Of a stretch of DNA of 64,000 bases, positions 42,108-51,346 are shown piece by piece. The stretch is taken from NCBI RefSeq assembly GCF_030381805.1, contig NZ_JAUDRH010000018.1, positions 124,001 to 188,000 on the forward strand, read 5' to 3'. This stretch comes from Chlorogloeopsis sp. ULAP01. Its GTDB lineage: Bacteria; Cyanobacteriota; Cyanobacteriia; Cyanobacteriales; Nostocaceae. A model generated the notes under the pieces. The model was not told the DNA's origin, did not search any database, and worked only from the letters and a program-made list of their open reading frames with translations. A program made the position numbers and the translations under genes. Each line of letters opens with the position of its first letter. Positions within the stretch are counted from its first letter, which is position 1.

Positions 42108-42809
42108 ATGGTTATTAGAAAGATTATTCTTTGGGTAATTTGGTTGGGATTTGTCGCCTACACTCTTTGGTTAGCTCCCCTAGATCAAGCTGACACCTGG
42201 CCTTTAGGATGGAAATTGTTAACACTCCAATGGGGTAAACTCAATACTTTTATCTCGGTGATTTTTACTTTGATGGGGGTTTGGCCGATGATTTACGGCG
42301 CGATGATGTTTGCTGATGGCAGAATTCAAAACTTTCGCGTTTGGCCATATTTCCTCGGCTCAAACTTTACTGGAGTAATTTGCCTTTTACCATATTTAAT
42401 TTTCCGCAAATCTAATCAAGAATTTTATGGAAAAATAGATAAATGGCTGCGATTTTTTGACCGACGTTCAACAGGATTTTTTCTTTTAGTTGGTACTATT
42501 GCTCTCTTAGTTTATGCAGTCACAACTGGAGATTGGCAGGACTACATTCGTCAATTTCAGACTAGGCATTTTGTACATTTGATTAGTATCGACTTTTGTT
42601 TGATGTGTCTGATATTCCCCATCACCTCTTTATTTGAGGATGACATGGCACGTAGAGGAATTAAAGATACTCGCATTTTTTGGGTGGTGGCACTCTTACC
42701 TTTGTTTGGCCCATTATTTTACCTTTGCTTGCGTCCACCTTTAATGGAAACTCTAGAAGAATCAAAAAATACCGAAATAAAAAATAAATTTGCTCCCTCA
42801 GGTGTTTAG
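42108..42809 (+). CDS. Conserved integral membrane protein, unknown function
   Basis: A 233-residue protein with about six transmembrane helices, for example IILWVIWLGFVAYTLWLAPL, LNTFISVIFTLMGVWPMIYGAM, STGFFLLVGTIALLVYAVT and IFWVVALLPLFGPLFYLCL. The GVWPMIYGAMMFADGR and LLPLFGPLFYLCLRPPL segments look like those of a cyanobacterial/plastid membrane-protein family whose role I do not know. The ATG at 42108 is preferred over a TTG overlapping the upstream stop. It is last in the carotenoid oxygenase-CDF operon. Confidence 0.75.
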   Translation: MVIRKIILWVIWLGFVAYTLWLAPLDQADTWPLGWKLLTLQWGKLNTFISVIFTLMGVWPMIYGAMMFADGRIQNFRVWPYFLGSNFTGVICLLPYLIFRKSNQEFYGKIDKWLRFFDRRSTGFFLLVGTIALLVYAVTTGDWQDYIRQFQTRHFVHLISIDFCLMCLIFPITSLFEDDMARRGIKDTRIFWVVALLPLFGPLFYLCLRPPLMETLEESKNTEIKNKFAPSGV

Positions 42810-43139
42810 TAATTAAAGCAAAGTATAGACAAAAGAAGGGTATTAGGTACTGGTGATAGGGTATCAAGAATTGGGTACAAAAGAGGACAGGGGGACACAC
42901 ACAGAGAGATTTCCCTACATCTCTCCTTAGCACCTCTTCCTAATCCTAATCCTTATTACTTGTTTCGATTGAGAAATTATTTATACAAGTTCCTGCCGAA
43001 AAATGAGGAGGAATTGAGATTAATTAAATTCCTACCAACGGGTAAGTCCTATCTATGCTTCCAGAAAGAGGATAACACGTCTTTTATTTTTTACGATAGA
43101 TTCAAGTTTAATTTAAGATTAAATAATCGGAGTGGACTG

Positions 43140-43496
43140 ATGACTTATAACAATATAGAACAATCATCTGAAGAAAATAGAAGTAACAATGTAGAGCAAT
43201 TGCAGCAAGAAAGCCAAAGTAACAACACAGAAGAATTACAACAGGAAAGTAGAAGCAACAATCAACAGGAATTGCCAGAAGAAATCAGAGGAGAAAACTT
43301 GCCTCAAGAAGCTCAACAAATTTATGTTGCTGCTCTCAAAGCTGCAAAAAGTGACGGTATCAGTGAAGAGGGCGCTCGTCAAATAGCTTTGAATAGCGTC
43401 CACGAGATGTTTGAAAAAGGTTTAGATGGTCAATGGTATGCCAAAGGTGAAGTTACCGCTCAACATCACAAAGCTGTAACCTCTGGCGGTAACTAA
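43140..43496 (+). CDS. ChaB-domain protein with acidic repetitive N-terminus
   Basis: A 118-residue protein. Residues about 55-105 (LPQEAQQIYVAALKAAKSDG, then EEGARQIALNSVHEMFEKGLDGQWY) match the ChaB/putative cation-transport-regulator domain. Residues 5-50 are an imperfect Glu/Asn/Gln repeat (SNNVEQLQQESQ, SNNTEELQQESR, SNNQQELPEEIR). The start at 43140 (MTYNNIEQ) is chosen; the frame upstream to 42960 is basic and hydrophobic and looks non-coding. A terminator follows at 43524. Confidence 0.75.
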   Translation: MTYNNIEQSSEENRSNNVEQLQQESQSNNTEELQQESRSNNQQELPEEIRGENLPQEAQQIYVAALKAAKSDGISEEGARQIALNSVHEMFEKGLDGQWYAKGEVTAQHHKAVTSGGN

Positions 43497-43523
43497 ATTT
43501 ATTATAAATATATGTTAGATTTG

Positions 43524-43555
43524 AAGCGGTTTGTGATTTATACAAGCCGCTTTTT
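43524..43555 (+). terminator. Rho-independent terminator after the ChaB-like gene
   Basis: AAGCGGTTTGT pairs with ACAAGCCGCTT (one G-T pair) and is followed by TTTTTAATTA. Confidence 0.8.
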
Positions 43556-43650
43556 AATTATTTTCATAGTAAGTCTTAAGTGAGTACAAAAATTGACTAG
43601 ATAAATACTAATTTTGTCTATTTTGCGGGTTAATTCAGGATTTTAAGCTT

Positions 43651-44508
43651 ATGGATTCGGCAGATAATTATATTGAAGAACAACACAATGATCCAAGAAG
43701 TACTGAAGAGTTAATCAAAATTGCACTGGCACAAGAGAATGAATATACTTTTAGAGATATTGTCAGTGTTTTACATTTCCGTGGTAGCTTAGAAGTATTT
43801 GAAGCAGCATCGAGGTTATGTAAAAGTCAAAACCCTAAGGAAAGAGAGTTAGGGGTTGATATATTAGGACAGCTAGGAATACCAAAAAGGTCTTTTCCTT
43901 ATGAATCAGTGAATATACTTCTCCAACTGCTTGAGAAAGAAGAAGATACTGAAGTTCTCGGTGCGATTGGAGTTGCTTTAGGTCATCTTAAGGATTCTAG
44001 AGGGATAAAACCATTAGTTAAATTAAAAAATCATTCTAGTGCCAATGTCCGTTTTGGTGTCGTTTTTGGCTTACTATCCCAAACAGATGAGCTAGCAATT
44101 AATACGCTAATTGATTTATCGACAGACGAAGATGCGGATGTGAGAAATTGGGCCACTTTTGGATTAGGCTCAATGATAGAAATAAATACACCAGCTATTA
44201 GGAATGCTTTGTTTAAACGTCTCATAGATGAGAAGAATAAAACTGAAACTGAAAGTGAAATTCGTGGAGAAGCATTACTAGGTTTAGCGATCAGACGAGA
44301 TGAAAGAGTCGTAAATTTATTAATAGAAGAGCTTACTTCTAACTGGGTTGGTAAATTAGCTGTAGAAGCAGCAAAAGAAGTTGGAGACTCAAGATTATAT
44401 ACAGTTTTAATACGCTTGAAAGAGTGGTGGAATATGGATAATAACCTATTGGCAGAGGCTATTGACAATTGCAAACCAGAAAAATTAGATCATAGAGATG
44501 CTCTTTGA
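43651..44508 (+). CDS. HEAT-repeat protein
   Basis: A 285-residue all-helical protein made of about six HEAT (PBS-lyase-like) repeats: LEVFEAASRLCKSQNPKERE, EVLGAIGVALGHLKDSRGIKP, NVRFGVVFGLLS, DVRNWATFGLGSM, EIRGEALLGLAIRRDERV and KLAVEAAKEVGDSRLYTVL. It is a probable protein-protein scaffold. It overlaps the start of the following acetyltransferase by 11 bases, so the two are translationally coupled and may act together. Confidence 0.88.
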   Translation: MDSADNYIEEQHNDPRSTEELIKIALAQENEYTFRDIVSVLHFRGSLEVFEAASRLCKSQNPKERELGVDILGQLGIPKRSFPYESVNILLQLLEKEEDTEVLGAIGVALGHLKDSRGIKPLVKLKNHSSANVRFGVVFGLLSQTDELAINTLIDLSTDEDADVRNWATFGLGSMIEINTPAIRNALFKRLIDEKNKTETESEIRGEALLGLAIRRDERVVNLLIEELTSNWVGKLAVEAAKEVGDSRLYTVLIRLKEWWNMDNNLLAEAIDNCKPEKLDHRDAL

Positions 44509-45070
44509 AAAGGACGGAATTAGCATTCACCTTATGCAAGAAGATATCCATGATTATCAATTAATGGCGAAATGGCTAACTGATGAAAAAGTATTGGAAT
44601 TTTATGAAGGTAGAGATAATCCTTTTCCATTAGAAAGAATTATAGAAACATACCAACCTTTAGTTAGAGGATACGATCCAGTTGTACCTTGTCTGTTCTA
44701 CTATCAAAATATCCCCATTGGTTACATACAGTATTATTCAGTTAATGACTTACCTGAAACCGACAGGCAAAAGTATTGTCTGGAAAATACTGATTTTATC
44801 TACGGTATTGATTTATTTATAGGCGAAAGCACCTGTTGGAATAAAGGAATTGGCACGAAAGTTGTGTCAGGAATTGTAGACTATCTTTTTGAGCAATTAC
44901 AAGCTGTTAAAGTAGTTATAGATCCAGATGTGAAGAATATTCGCGCTATTCGTTGCTATGAGAAATGCGGTTTCATAAAAGTAAAGCTTTTGCCAAAACA
45001 TGAACTGCACGAAGGGAAATACCAGGATAACTGGTTGATGGTAATAGAGCGAAAGAAATCATTACACTGA
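44498..45070 (+). CDS. GNAT acetyltransferase related to aminoglycoside 6'-N-acetyltransferases
   Basis: A 190-residue GNAT protein collinear with the AAC(6') type: AKWLTDEKVLEFYEGRDNP, IPIGYIQYYSV, YGIDLFIGESTCWNKGIGTKVVS-type acetyl-CoA motif, and NIRAIRCYEKCGFIKVKLL. Clinical AAC(6') enzymes acetylate aminoglycosides at the 6' amine. Chromosomal relatives in environmental bacteria often have other natural substrates, so resistance is not implied. It starts within the 3' end of the HEAT-repeat gene. Confidence 0.8.
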   Translation: MLFEKDGISIHLMQEDIHDYQLMAKWLTDEKVLEFYEGRDNPFPLERIIETYQPLVRGYDPVVPCLFYYQNIPIGYIQYYSVNDLPETDRQKYCLENTDFIYGIDLFIGESTCWNKGIGTKVVSGIVDYLFEQLQAVKVVIDPDVKNIRAIRCYEKCGFIKVKLLPKHELHEGKYQDNWLMVIERKKSLH

Positions 45071-45109
45071 TAGAAGTTGCCCTACTGGGATTGACTGCCC
45101 ATTAGACAC

Positions 45110-46303
45110 ATGACCGAACAAAGAGCTAGAATTTGTATCCTGGGTGGAGGCTTTGGTGGTCTCTACACCGCCTTACGGTTAAGCCAGTTACCTTGGCAAC
45201 CGTTGTCAAAACCTGAAATAGTTTTGGTAGATCAAAGCGATCGCTTTGTTTTTTCTCCCCTCCTCTACGAACTACTGACTGGGGAACTACAATCTTGGGA
45301 AATTGCCCCTCCCTTTGAAGAACTTTTACAAGACACAGGTGTGCGTTTTTATCAGGCTACTGTGTCGGGAATTGATATATATCAACGCCAAGTACACTTA
45401 CACGATGGGCCAGCAATCAATTATGATCGTCTGGTGCTGGCGCTGGGTGGCGAAACACCCCTAGATATCGTGCCAGGAGCTACAGCTTATGCATACACAT
45501 TCCGAACTATTACAGATGCGTATCGTTTAGAAGAACGCCTGCGAGTATTGGAAGAATCAGATGCAGATAAAATTCGAGTAGCAATTGTTGGCGGTGGTTA
45601 TAGTGGTGTTGAACTAGCTTGTAAATTAGCAGACAGACTGGGGCAAAAAGGACGTTTTCGATTAATTGAATTGACAGATCAAATTTTGCGTACTTCTCCA
45701 GAGTTTAATCGCCAAGCAGCAAAAAAAGCCTTGGATGAACAAGGTGTATTTATTGACTTGGAAACCAAGGTAGTATCAATGGGGCAAGATACTATTTCCT
45801 TAGAATATAAGGGTCAAGTAGATATTATTCCCGTAGATTTAGTCATTTGGACAGTAGGAACACAAGTTGCACCTGTAGTACGAAATCTTGGTCTTAAACA
45901 GAATCAACGTGGGCAAATTACCACTACACCCACTTTACAAGTCCTTGATCATCCAGAAATTTTTGCTTTAGGAGATTTAGCAGACTGTCGAGATGCAGAA
46001 GGACAGCAAGTACCTGCTACTGCTCAAGCAGCTTTTCAACAAGCCGATTATGCTGGTTGGAATGTTTGGGCAAGCCTAAGCGATCGCCCCTTACTTCCTT
46101 TGCGCTATCAGCACTTAGGTGAGATGATGACACTAGGGATAGATAGTGCTACCTTCAGTGGTTTGGGCATCACTTTGGAAGGGACTTTAGCTTATATAGC
46201 TCGTCGTCTAGCCTATCTCTATCGCTTACCGACTTTAGATCATAAACTTAAAGTTGGTTTTAACTGGTTAGCTCGTCCTATTATAGAGACACTCTCAAAA
46301 TAA
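45110..46303 (+). CDS. Type II NAD(P)H dehydrogenase (NDH-2)
   Basis: A 397-residue flavoprotein. The FAD-binding motif ICILGGGFGGLYTALRL is at residues 8-24, the second nucleotide-binding motif IRVAIVGGGYSGVELACKLA is near 160, and the C-terminal FAD contact is IFALGDLADCRD. This is the NDH-2 pattern of single-subunit, non-proton-pumping quinone reductases, which act as redox sensors or minor electron-entry enzymes in cyanobacteria. It has no N-terminal membrane anchor. Confidence 0.88.
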   Translation: MTEQRARICILGGGFGGLYTALRLSQLPWQPLSKPEIVLVDQSDRFVFSPLLYELLTGELQSWEIAPPFEELLQDTGVRFYQATVSGIDIYQRQVHLHDGPAINYDRLVLALGGETPLDIVPGATAYAYTFRTITDAYRLEERLRVLEESDADKIRVAIVGGGYSGVELACKLADRLGQKGRFRLIELTDQILRTSPEFNRQAAKKALDEQGVFIDLETKVVSMGQDTISLEYKGQVDIIPVDLVIWTVGTQVAPVVRNLGLKQNQRGQITTTPTLQVLDHPEIFALGDLADCRDAEGQQVPATAQAAFQQADYAGWNVWASLSDRPLLPLRYQHLGEMMTLGIDSATFSGLGITLEGTLAYIARRLAYLYRLPTLDHKLKVGFNWLARPIIETLSK

Positions 46304-46516
46304 ATTTAAGTAACTGAGTGTAGATAAACATAATCTACGAGGCTCGTTAGTAGTTAGTAGAGGCAAACGACCGAAAGGCCGTATATTTAGTTGGTTGTTA
46401 ATTATCACCCACTATCCACTCTCTACTATCCACTAACAGTCACCACGAGAAATGTGTTGATTTCTGCCGCCGAATGTAAGTAGCTAAAATCCAAAATCCA
46501 AAGTTGTCAAAGGTTG
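46304..46516. repeat. Heptamer-type repeat spacer
   Basis: The spacer before the HAD gene contains TTAGTAGTTAGTAG, its approximate complement CACTATCCACTCTC/TATCCACTAAC further on, and AAAATCCAAAATCC. These are the short tandem heptamer strings common between genes of heterocystous cyanobacteria; similar strings occur near 3200, 25450, 35370 and 54140. Confidence 0.55.
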
Positions 46517-47164
46517 ATGAAACGACCGAAAGTTATTTTTTTAGATGCTGTTGGCACACTCTTCAACGTTAAGGGCAGTGTGGGTGAGGTTTATAGTCAA
46601 TTAGCACAGGAATTTGGCGTCGAAGTTTCAGCCGAAATTTTGAATAAAACATTCATCTCTAGCTTTAAAGCTGCACCGCCACCTGTATTTCCAAATACAC
46701 AAGAGCAAGATATTCTCCAGTACGAGTTTGATTGGTGGTTGAATATAGCCTCTAAAACCTTTGAGCAAGCAGGTGTTTTAGACAAATTTTCCGACTTTTC
46801 GGCTTTTTTTAGCGAAATTTACATCCACTTTGGCACTGCCGAACCGTGGTTTTTGTATACCGATGTTTTACCAGCATTGACAAACTGGCGGCAGATGGGA
46901 ATCGAATTAGGAATAGTATCGAATTTTGATTCTCGCCTTTATTCAGTATTGCAGGCTTTAGAACTGAGAGATTTTTTCAGTTCTATAACTATTTCTACCC
47001 AAGCAGGTGCCGCTAAACCCGATCCCAAAATTTTTACAATCGCCTTAGAAAAACATAACTGCCCCCCTGCCGCAGCATGGCACATTGGGGACAGTTTTAC
47101 AGAAGATTATCACGGAGCAAAGGCAGCAGGATTAAGAGGCATTTGGATTAACCGTGAAAGTTAG
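46517..47164 (+). CDS. HAD-superfamily hydrolase, subfamily IA
   Basis: A 215-residue HAD hydrolase. Motif I VIFLDAVGTLF has the nucleophile Asp but Val in place of the usual second Asp, motif II is GIVSNFDSR, motif III is AAKPDPKIF and motif IV is HIGDSFTEDYHGAKAAG. The DxVGT version resembles the REG-2/HDHD3-like group. Activity is probably phosphatase or dehalogenase-like; the substrate is unknown. ATG at 46517 is used. Confidence 0.88.
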   Translation: MKRPKVIFLDAVGTLFNVKGSVGEVYSQLAQEFGVEVSAEILNKTFISSFKAAPPPVFPNTQEQDILQYEFDWWLNIASKTFEQAGVLDKFSDFSAFFSEIYIHFGTAEPWFLYTDVLPALTNWRQMGIELGIVSNFDSRLYSVLQALELRDFFSSITISTQAGAAKPDPKIFTIALEKHNCPPAAAWHIGDSFTEDYHGAKAAGLRGIWINRES

Positions 47165-47212
47165 TAATCAGTAGCTATTAGCCATTAGCTATTAGCTATT
47201 AACAATTAACCT

Positions 47213-47611
47213 TTAAACCAACTGCTTTGCTTCTTCTTCTAGTAGCTGAATCAGGTGTTGATTTCCTTGTTCTTTGGCTACTTGCAAGCGATGTTCCAAA
47301 TTACGTTGGATATGTACCAGATGAGTTCTTGCTAAATCCTCAGTCAATTTTTTGCGTTTGGTGACGGTTGCTTCAGTTTTAGTAGCAGTACGCTGTTTCC
47401 GGTGCGTCATCGCTTCTACGTCTAGCGGATCGCCAATATGATAAGGAACACTACGATACTTCAACTCAGCTACTGGTTGAGGTACGGGAATATGTCTGGG
47501 ATAACGACGCTCCCAAGTTGCACCACGGTACTTACCACCAACTTCTTCTGGGGTTAGTTCCACGGTTAAAGGATTGTGTTCATAATCAACACCGCGATAA
47601 GTAAGTTTCAT
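47213..47611 (-). CDS. DUF4278 protein
   Basis: A 132-residue protein with two copies of the short DUF4278 motif: MKLTYRGVDYEHNPLTV at the N-terminus and ELKYRSVPYHIGDP at about residue 50. The C-terminal half is a charged helix (RTHLVHIQRNLEHRLQVAKE). The family is restricted mostly to cyanobacteria and has no known function. It is convergent with the HAD gene. Confidence 0.85.
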   Translation of the reverse strand: MKLTYRGVDYEHNPLTVELTPEEVGGKYRGATWERRYPRHIPVPQPVAELKYRSVPYHIGDPLDVEAMTHRKQRTATKTEATVTKRKKLTEDLARTHLVHIQRNLEHRLQVAKEQGNQHLIQLLEEEAKQLV

Positions 47612-48158
47612 CTGCTTCGCCTCGCTTTAAATTTGTTGCTGCTTCTATTGGAATTAAATGAGGCGCGTTCCTTCAGGATTTCTCCTTACTTCCGTCTTCT
47701 GAACTGAGTTTCATACCAAATAATATTCACAGGTGTTCAAAGCAAAGCTATGTTTACAGCCTGATACTCTTCGCCTGGAAGTATTATGTAGACTCTCTCA
47801 TTTCAGGAGATGAACGATTTTTCTGTATCTATTGTAACCATTTTTTTGTAATGTCAATAAATTATAACTAAAATTTGAGAACTAGCACCTCTGTTCTAAG
47901 TCTTACTTCTTCTGGCAGAAGCGATCGCCCTTTGAGGCTCACTGAGAAGAAGAGGAGGAGATTGGGGGAGGAAGAGATGAGGAAGATAGGGAGGATGGGG
48001 AAGAATTTACTCTTACACTTTCTCAACTCTCTCAACTCCTTGTCCCCTTATCCTAATTCCCTTCTGCCCTCTCTCTGCCTACCTGCGCTCTTGCAGCGAC
48101 TTCTGCAAGTAGACGCGGAGCGGCGACTGCCTCCTGCCTTCTACTTAATGCCTGCGCT
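47612..48158. other. Intergenic stretch with repeat debris
   Basis: About 550 bases between DUF4278 and moeA. The half at 47990-48150 carries low-complexity CTTCTCAACTCTCTCAACTCC strings and a CGCGGAGCGGCGACTGCC patch of the same dispersed-repeat style as elsewhere. An open frame through it has no protein character. Confidence 0.5.
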
Positions 48159-49403
48159 TCAGCCAACTTGTAAAACTTGCACTTGTTCTCCTGGAGAAAT
48201 TAAAGTTTGACCTTCTATTAAAATTCCTAGAGCATTTGTTTGGGCAAGATTAATTAAATTGCCAGAACTTTGGTTTCCGCCTGCAAGTTGAAATTCGTAT
48301 ACTCCATCTTGTAAACGCAACTTACCCCAAACATAAGTTTCGCGCTTGCCATCTGATCGCAACTCATGGCGAGTAAATGCCTTAACAAATTTTGGTTGCC
48401 AACCTTCGCTGATTCCAGAAAGTTTTTTGATTGTCGGTTGTACAAATCGCCAAAAAGTTACCAATGCCGAAACAGGATTTCCTGGCAAACCAAAATATAA
48501 TCGTGGAGTAGACATCTGATTTTCTTGAAAAGATGCAACCGTAAGTGGTTTACCTGGTTTCATTGCTACGGCACGAATGTGAATTTTCCCTCCCAAAGAC
48601 TCAATAATTTGTTCAACATAGTCATAATCTCCCACGGAGACGCCACCAGAAGAAATGATGATATCAGCTTTTGATATGGCATGAGTGATCGCCTCAGAGA
48701 TAGCGATCGCTTCATCAGGGATAATTCCTAACATCAGTGGTTCTGCCCCACTCTGCCTTACCAAAGCTGCGAGAGCATACTGGTTGGAATCGACAATTTG
48801 TCCGGGTTGTAGGGGTTGTTCAGGAGTAACCAGTTCATTTCCTGTAGACAAAATTGCTACGTATGGGCGGCGATAAACTTTTACTTGACTACATTGAGCA
48901 GCAGCTAAAACGGCTATTTCTGGAGCACTCAGCATTATTCCCGCAGGTAGTAATTGTGTACCCGCTTTGTAGTAAGAGGCACGATATCTGACAAATTCTT
49001 GTGGTTTTGGTGCAGCTAGGATTGATACCCGATTGTTCTGTCGCTGCGTTCGTTCTTGCATCACTATAGTATCCGCGCCTGCTGGCATTACCGCACCAGT
49101 GAAAATTCGCGCTGCTTGCCCTGGTTGAATAGTTGATTGGGGCTGATATCCGGCAGGGATTTCCTCAACAATTTCTAAGGTAATTGGGTGTTCTTGACTG
49201 GTGTACTGCACATCTGTGTAACGCACTGCATAACCATCCATTGCTGAATTATCCCAATGGGGAAAGTCAAGCTGACTCGTTACAGGAGAAGCTAGAACGC
49301 GGCTATTGGCTGCTAGTAAATCTACAACTTCTGTATCGCGTTCAGGATCTAACGGCTGTACCAAATTAAAAATAGTTGTTTCTGCATCTTGAACTGACAG
49401 CAT
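48159..49403 (-). CDS. moeA: Molybdopterin molybdotransferase
   Basis: A 414-residue MoeA that inserts molybdate into adenylylated molybdopterin. Recognisable features are FPHWDNSAMDGYAVRYTDV near residue 45, the substrate region PAGADTIVMQE, the MoCF domain IIISSGGVSVGDYDYVEQII, and GLPGNPVSALVTFWRF. Length is normal. It provides cofactor for enzymes such as nitrate reductase. No other mo-genes adjoin it. A copy of the 147-base repeat lies upstream. Confidence 0.95.
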   Translation of the reverse strand: MLSVQDAETTIFNLVQPLDPERDTEVVDLLAANSRVLASPVTSQLDFPHWDNSAMDGYAVRYTDVQYTSQEHPITLEIVEEIPAGYQPQSTIQPGQAARIFTGAVMPAGADTIVMQERTQRQNNRVSILAAPKPQEFVRYRASYYKAGTQLLPAGIMLSAPEIAVLAAAQCSQVKVYRRPYVAILSTGNELVTPEQPLQPGQIVDSNQYALAALVRQSGAEPLMLGIIPDEAIAISEAITHAISKADIIISSGGVSVGDYDYVEQIIESLGGKIHIRAVAMKPGKPLTVASFQENQMSTPRLYFGLPGNPVSALVTFWRFVQPTIKKLSGISEGWQPKFVKAFTRHELRSDGKRETYVWGKLRLQDGVYEFQLAGGNQSSGNLINLAQTNALGILIEGQTLISPGEQVQVLQVG

Positions 49404-49855
49404 GGTAAATAACTAGCAACAAAAGGAGATGATGGACAGATGTATATTTATATCATTATCTTTGTGAAACTGCGCCAAATTTCTTTCTTTGTGTCCTACC
49501 CTTACGGGTAGACACGTAGACGGACGTAGTCCGGCTTCAAGGTAGAGTAGTGGCTTCTGTAGACGGGCTTTGCCCGGCTTCCCGTAGGGTAAGTAGCCGC
49601 TCCGCGTCTAATGCGTCCTTTGTGGTTCGTTCCTCATATTGTTCCGTTAGAATTGTGTATTTACCGAACCAAAAATATATGAGGTTTCCACACCTTTTCT
49701 TAACTATAAATCATGGTCGGCAATCATCATTAACTAAGTGATAAAAACCGAATTTACGCCCTAATTAATTACTAATAATATAGTAATCAAAGCAAGGATT
49801 TAACTCTTGCATTGATTGGTGGGAACAACAAAACTAACTCTAGGAAATAGACAAT
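49404..49855. other. Intergenic region between moeA and hsp20
   Basis: The first half holds the 147-base repeat copy B. The second half is AT-rich and must include the hsp20 promoter; I see no perfect CIRCE (TTAGCACTC-N9-GAGTGCTAA) or obvious heat-shock element. Confidence 0.5.
49481..49627 (+). repeat. 147-bp dispersed repeat, copy B
   Basis: Matches 22708-22854 in the same orientation with two differences by eye (CCGCGTCTAATGCGTCC here, CCACGTCTAATGTGTCC there). No gene is encoded. Confidence 0.85.
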
Positions 49856-50305
49856 ATGATTATTCGTTACAATCCCTGGCAAGAAATTAACACTCTCCAA
49901 AAACAAATCAACAGTTTATTTGAAGATACAAGAGTACCAACAACATTGTTTGCAAAAGATTCTATCAAAGTTCCTGCGGCAGAATTGCAAGAAACAAAAG
50001 ATGCTATCCACTTGAAGTTAGAACTGCCAGGAATTGAAGCTAAAGACTTGGATGTGAAGGTTACAGAAAATGCCGTATATGTTAGCGGTGAGCGCAAGTC
50101 TGAAAATAAAACTGAAGATAAAGGCTATACTCGCACTGAATTCCATTACGGCAAATTTCAACGTGTAATTCCTCTACCTGCTAAAATTCAAAATACTGAT
50201 GTAAAAGCAGAATACAAAGATGGTATTTTGAATTTATCACTGCCCAAAACTCAAGCAGAAAAGAATAAAGTCGTCAAAGTAAATTTGGAGCAAGACGCTG
50301 CTTAA
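49856..50305 (+). CDS. hspA: Hsp20/alpha-crystallin small heat-shock protein
   Basis: A 149-residue small chaperone that holds unfolding proteins and associates with membranes under heat stress. The alpha-crystallin domain spans residues about 40-135: PAAELQETKDAIHLKLELPG, IEAKDLDVKVTENAVYVSGERK, FHYGKFQRVIPLPAKIQ and YKDGILNLSLPK. The N-terminus IIRYNPWQEINTLQKQINSLF is the cyanobacterial HspA form. It is monocistronic with a strong terminator at 50391. Confidence 0.95.
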   Translation: MIIRYNPWQEINTLQKQINSLFEDTRVPTTLFAKDSIKVPAAELQETKDAIHLKLELPGIEAKDLDVKVTENAVYVSGERKSENKTEDKGYTRTEFHYGKFQRVIPLPAKIQNTDVKAEYKDGILNLSLPKTQAEKNKVVKVNLEQDAA

Positions 50306-50390
50306 TTGACTTTAAATATCTATCAGTTAGCTGAGACTGAACAAATAACTTAAAAACTTAGTACCTCGTGTAATAGTGTGATGTGAAATT

Positions 50391-50425
50391 AAGCTTGGTT
50401 AGAGCAAACTAGCCAAGCTTTTTTT
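50391..50425 (+). terminator. Rho-independent terminator of hsp20
   Basis: AAGCTTGGTTAG pairs with CTAGCCAAGCTT (12 pairs, one G-T) around a six-base loop, followed by a T-run (TTTTTG). Confidence 0.9.
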
Positions 50426-50495
50426 GTTATTACTCAGTGGCATATGCAAAAAGGTTGAATTTACATAGGATGACTATTTGATTTTTGAACAACAC

Positions 50496-50531
50496 GTAGG
50501 GTGTGTTATTGCAAAGCGTAACGCACCCTAC
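50496..50531. repeat. GTAGGGTG inverted repeat, copy 2
   Basis: A compact 36-base form: GTAGGGTGTGTTA and TAACGCACCCTAC with a GCAAAGCG centre. It is related to copies at 29872 and 63416. Confidence 0.7.
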
Positions 50532-50717
50532 AAATACTGATTCCTATATCACTATGAATTGGGGAGTATTCTGTTTTTGCAAAAATCCCTACACCCTTCT
50601 AGGATATGGCGTCAAAATTGTGATGCTCCATCAATCGTGAGTTCTAAAGTGTAAGTTTTTTATTGGTTAAAAAACTATAGTAAAATTGCTACGATAATTA
50701 TGAGTTTTACACCAATT

Positions 50718-51293
50718 TTAAGGTTCTATTTCTGGCCAAAGTCGCTCTAATTGACGTCGCCAAGCAGCTAAAGTTTCTTCTCTTCCTTGTGAAGTTTGAT
50801 TTTCGTCTCCCATTAAACCTTCTGCGTAAAAACGTTCCAGGTTTTGCATGGTAAACTCTAGAGTTTGACCTTGCATTTTTGCTGCTAAGATAATTTGTCG
50901 AACGCGACTTTCAACTAACCGATTAAAGACATCATCTAAACCAACTTCTTGTAAAGAAATAAGTTGAGCGATCGCATCACGCAAATCTTCTACACTTAAA
51001 CTACTACAGTTATGCTGAAATACCCCCCAGATTACACCTTGGTGTGAGGCATAGCGTACTTGGAGAGTTTCATCAAAGTTGGCTTCTAAAAACTGTTCTA
51101 AAAATGGTCTAGCCTGTTGTGCTGGTACAATAGGTAGCAAAACTCGCAACCAACTTTCATCATCCGAAAGTAGTACTAATAAACGAAAAGCAGGAGTTTC
51201 TACTTGCCAAGAACCAGGTGCGATCGCAACAGTTGCCTCTGCACTAAATAATTCTGCCAGTGTACCTGCAATTTCTGTAGGTGTCATAATCAT
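50718..51293 (-). CDS. Conserved hypothetical protein
   Basis: A 191-residue soluble acidic protein. I do not recognise the family. The N-terminal part alternates strands and helices (GSWQVETPAFRLLVLLSDDESWLRVLLPIVP), loosely like secretion-chaperone or YbjN folds, which is only an impression. The C-terminal part is helical (DVFNRLVESRVRQIILAAKM; LEFTMQNLERFYAEGLM). No signal peptide. The start could be the first or third codon (both ATG). Confidence 0.6.
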   Translation of the reverse strand: MIMTPTEIAGTLAELFSAEATVAIAPGSWQVETPAFRLLVLLSDDESWLRVLLPIVPAQQARPFLEQFLEANFDETLQVRYASHQGVIWGVFQHNCSSLSVEDLRDAIAQLISLQEVGLDDVFNRLVESRVRQIILAAKMQGQTLEFTMQNLERFYAEGLMGDENQTSQGREETLAAWRRQLERLWPEIEP

Positions 51294-51346
51294 TTTTTTG
51301 CGTCATTATCTAGCCTACCGCAGCTTAGGTATTCTTGCGATCGTTA

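Larger units (their letters stand above)
50306..50717. other. Intergenic stretch after hsp20
   Basis: About 410 bases with the hsp20 terminator and a GTAGGGTG-type inverted repeat; the rest is AT-rich and shows no gene. Confidence 0.5.

Noticed and set aside
47875..48210. 111-residue frame in the space before moeA
   Set aside because: Composition is set by low-complexity repeats and it overlaps the moeA stop; no domain is visible.
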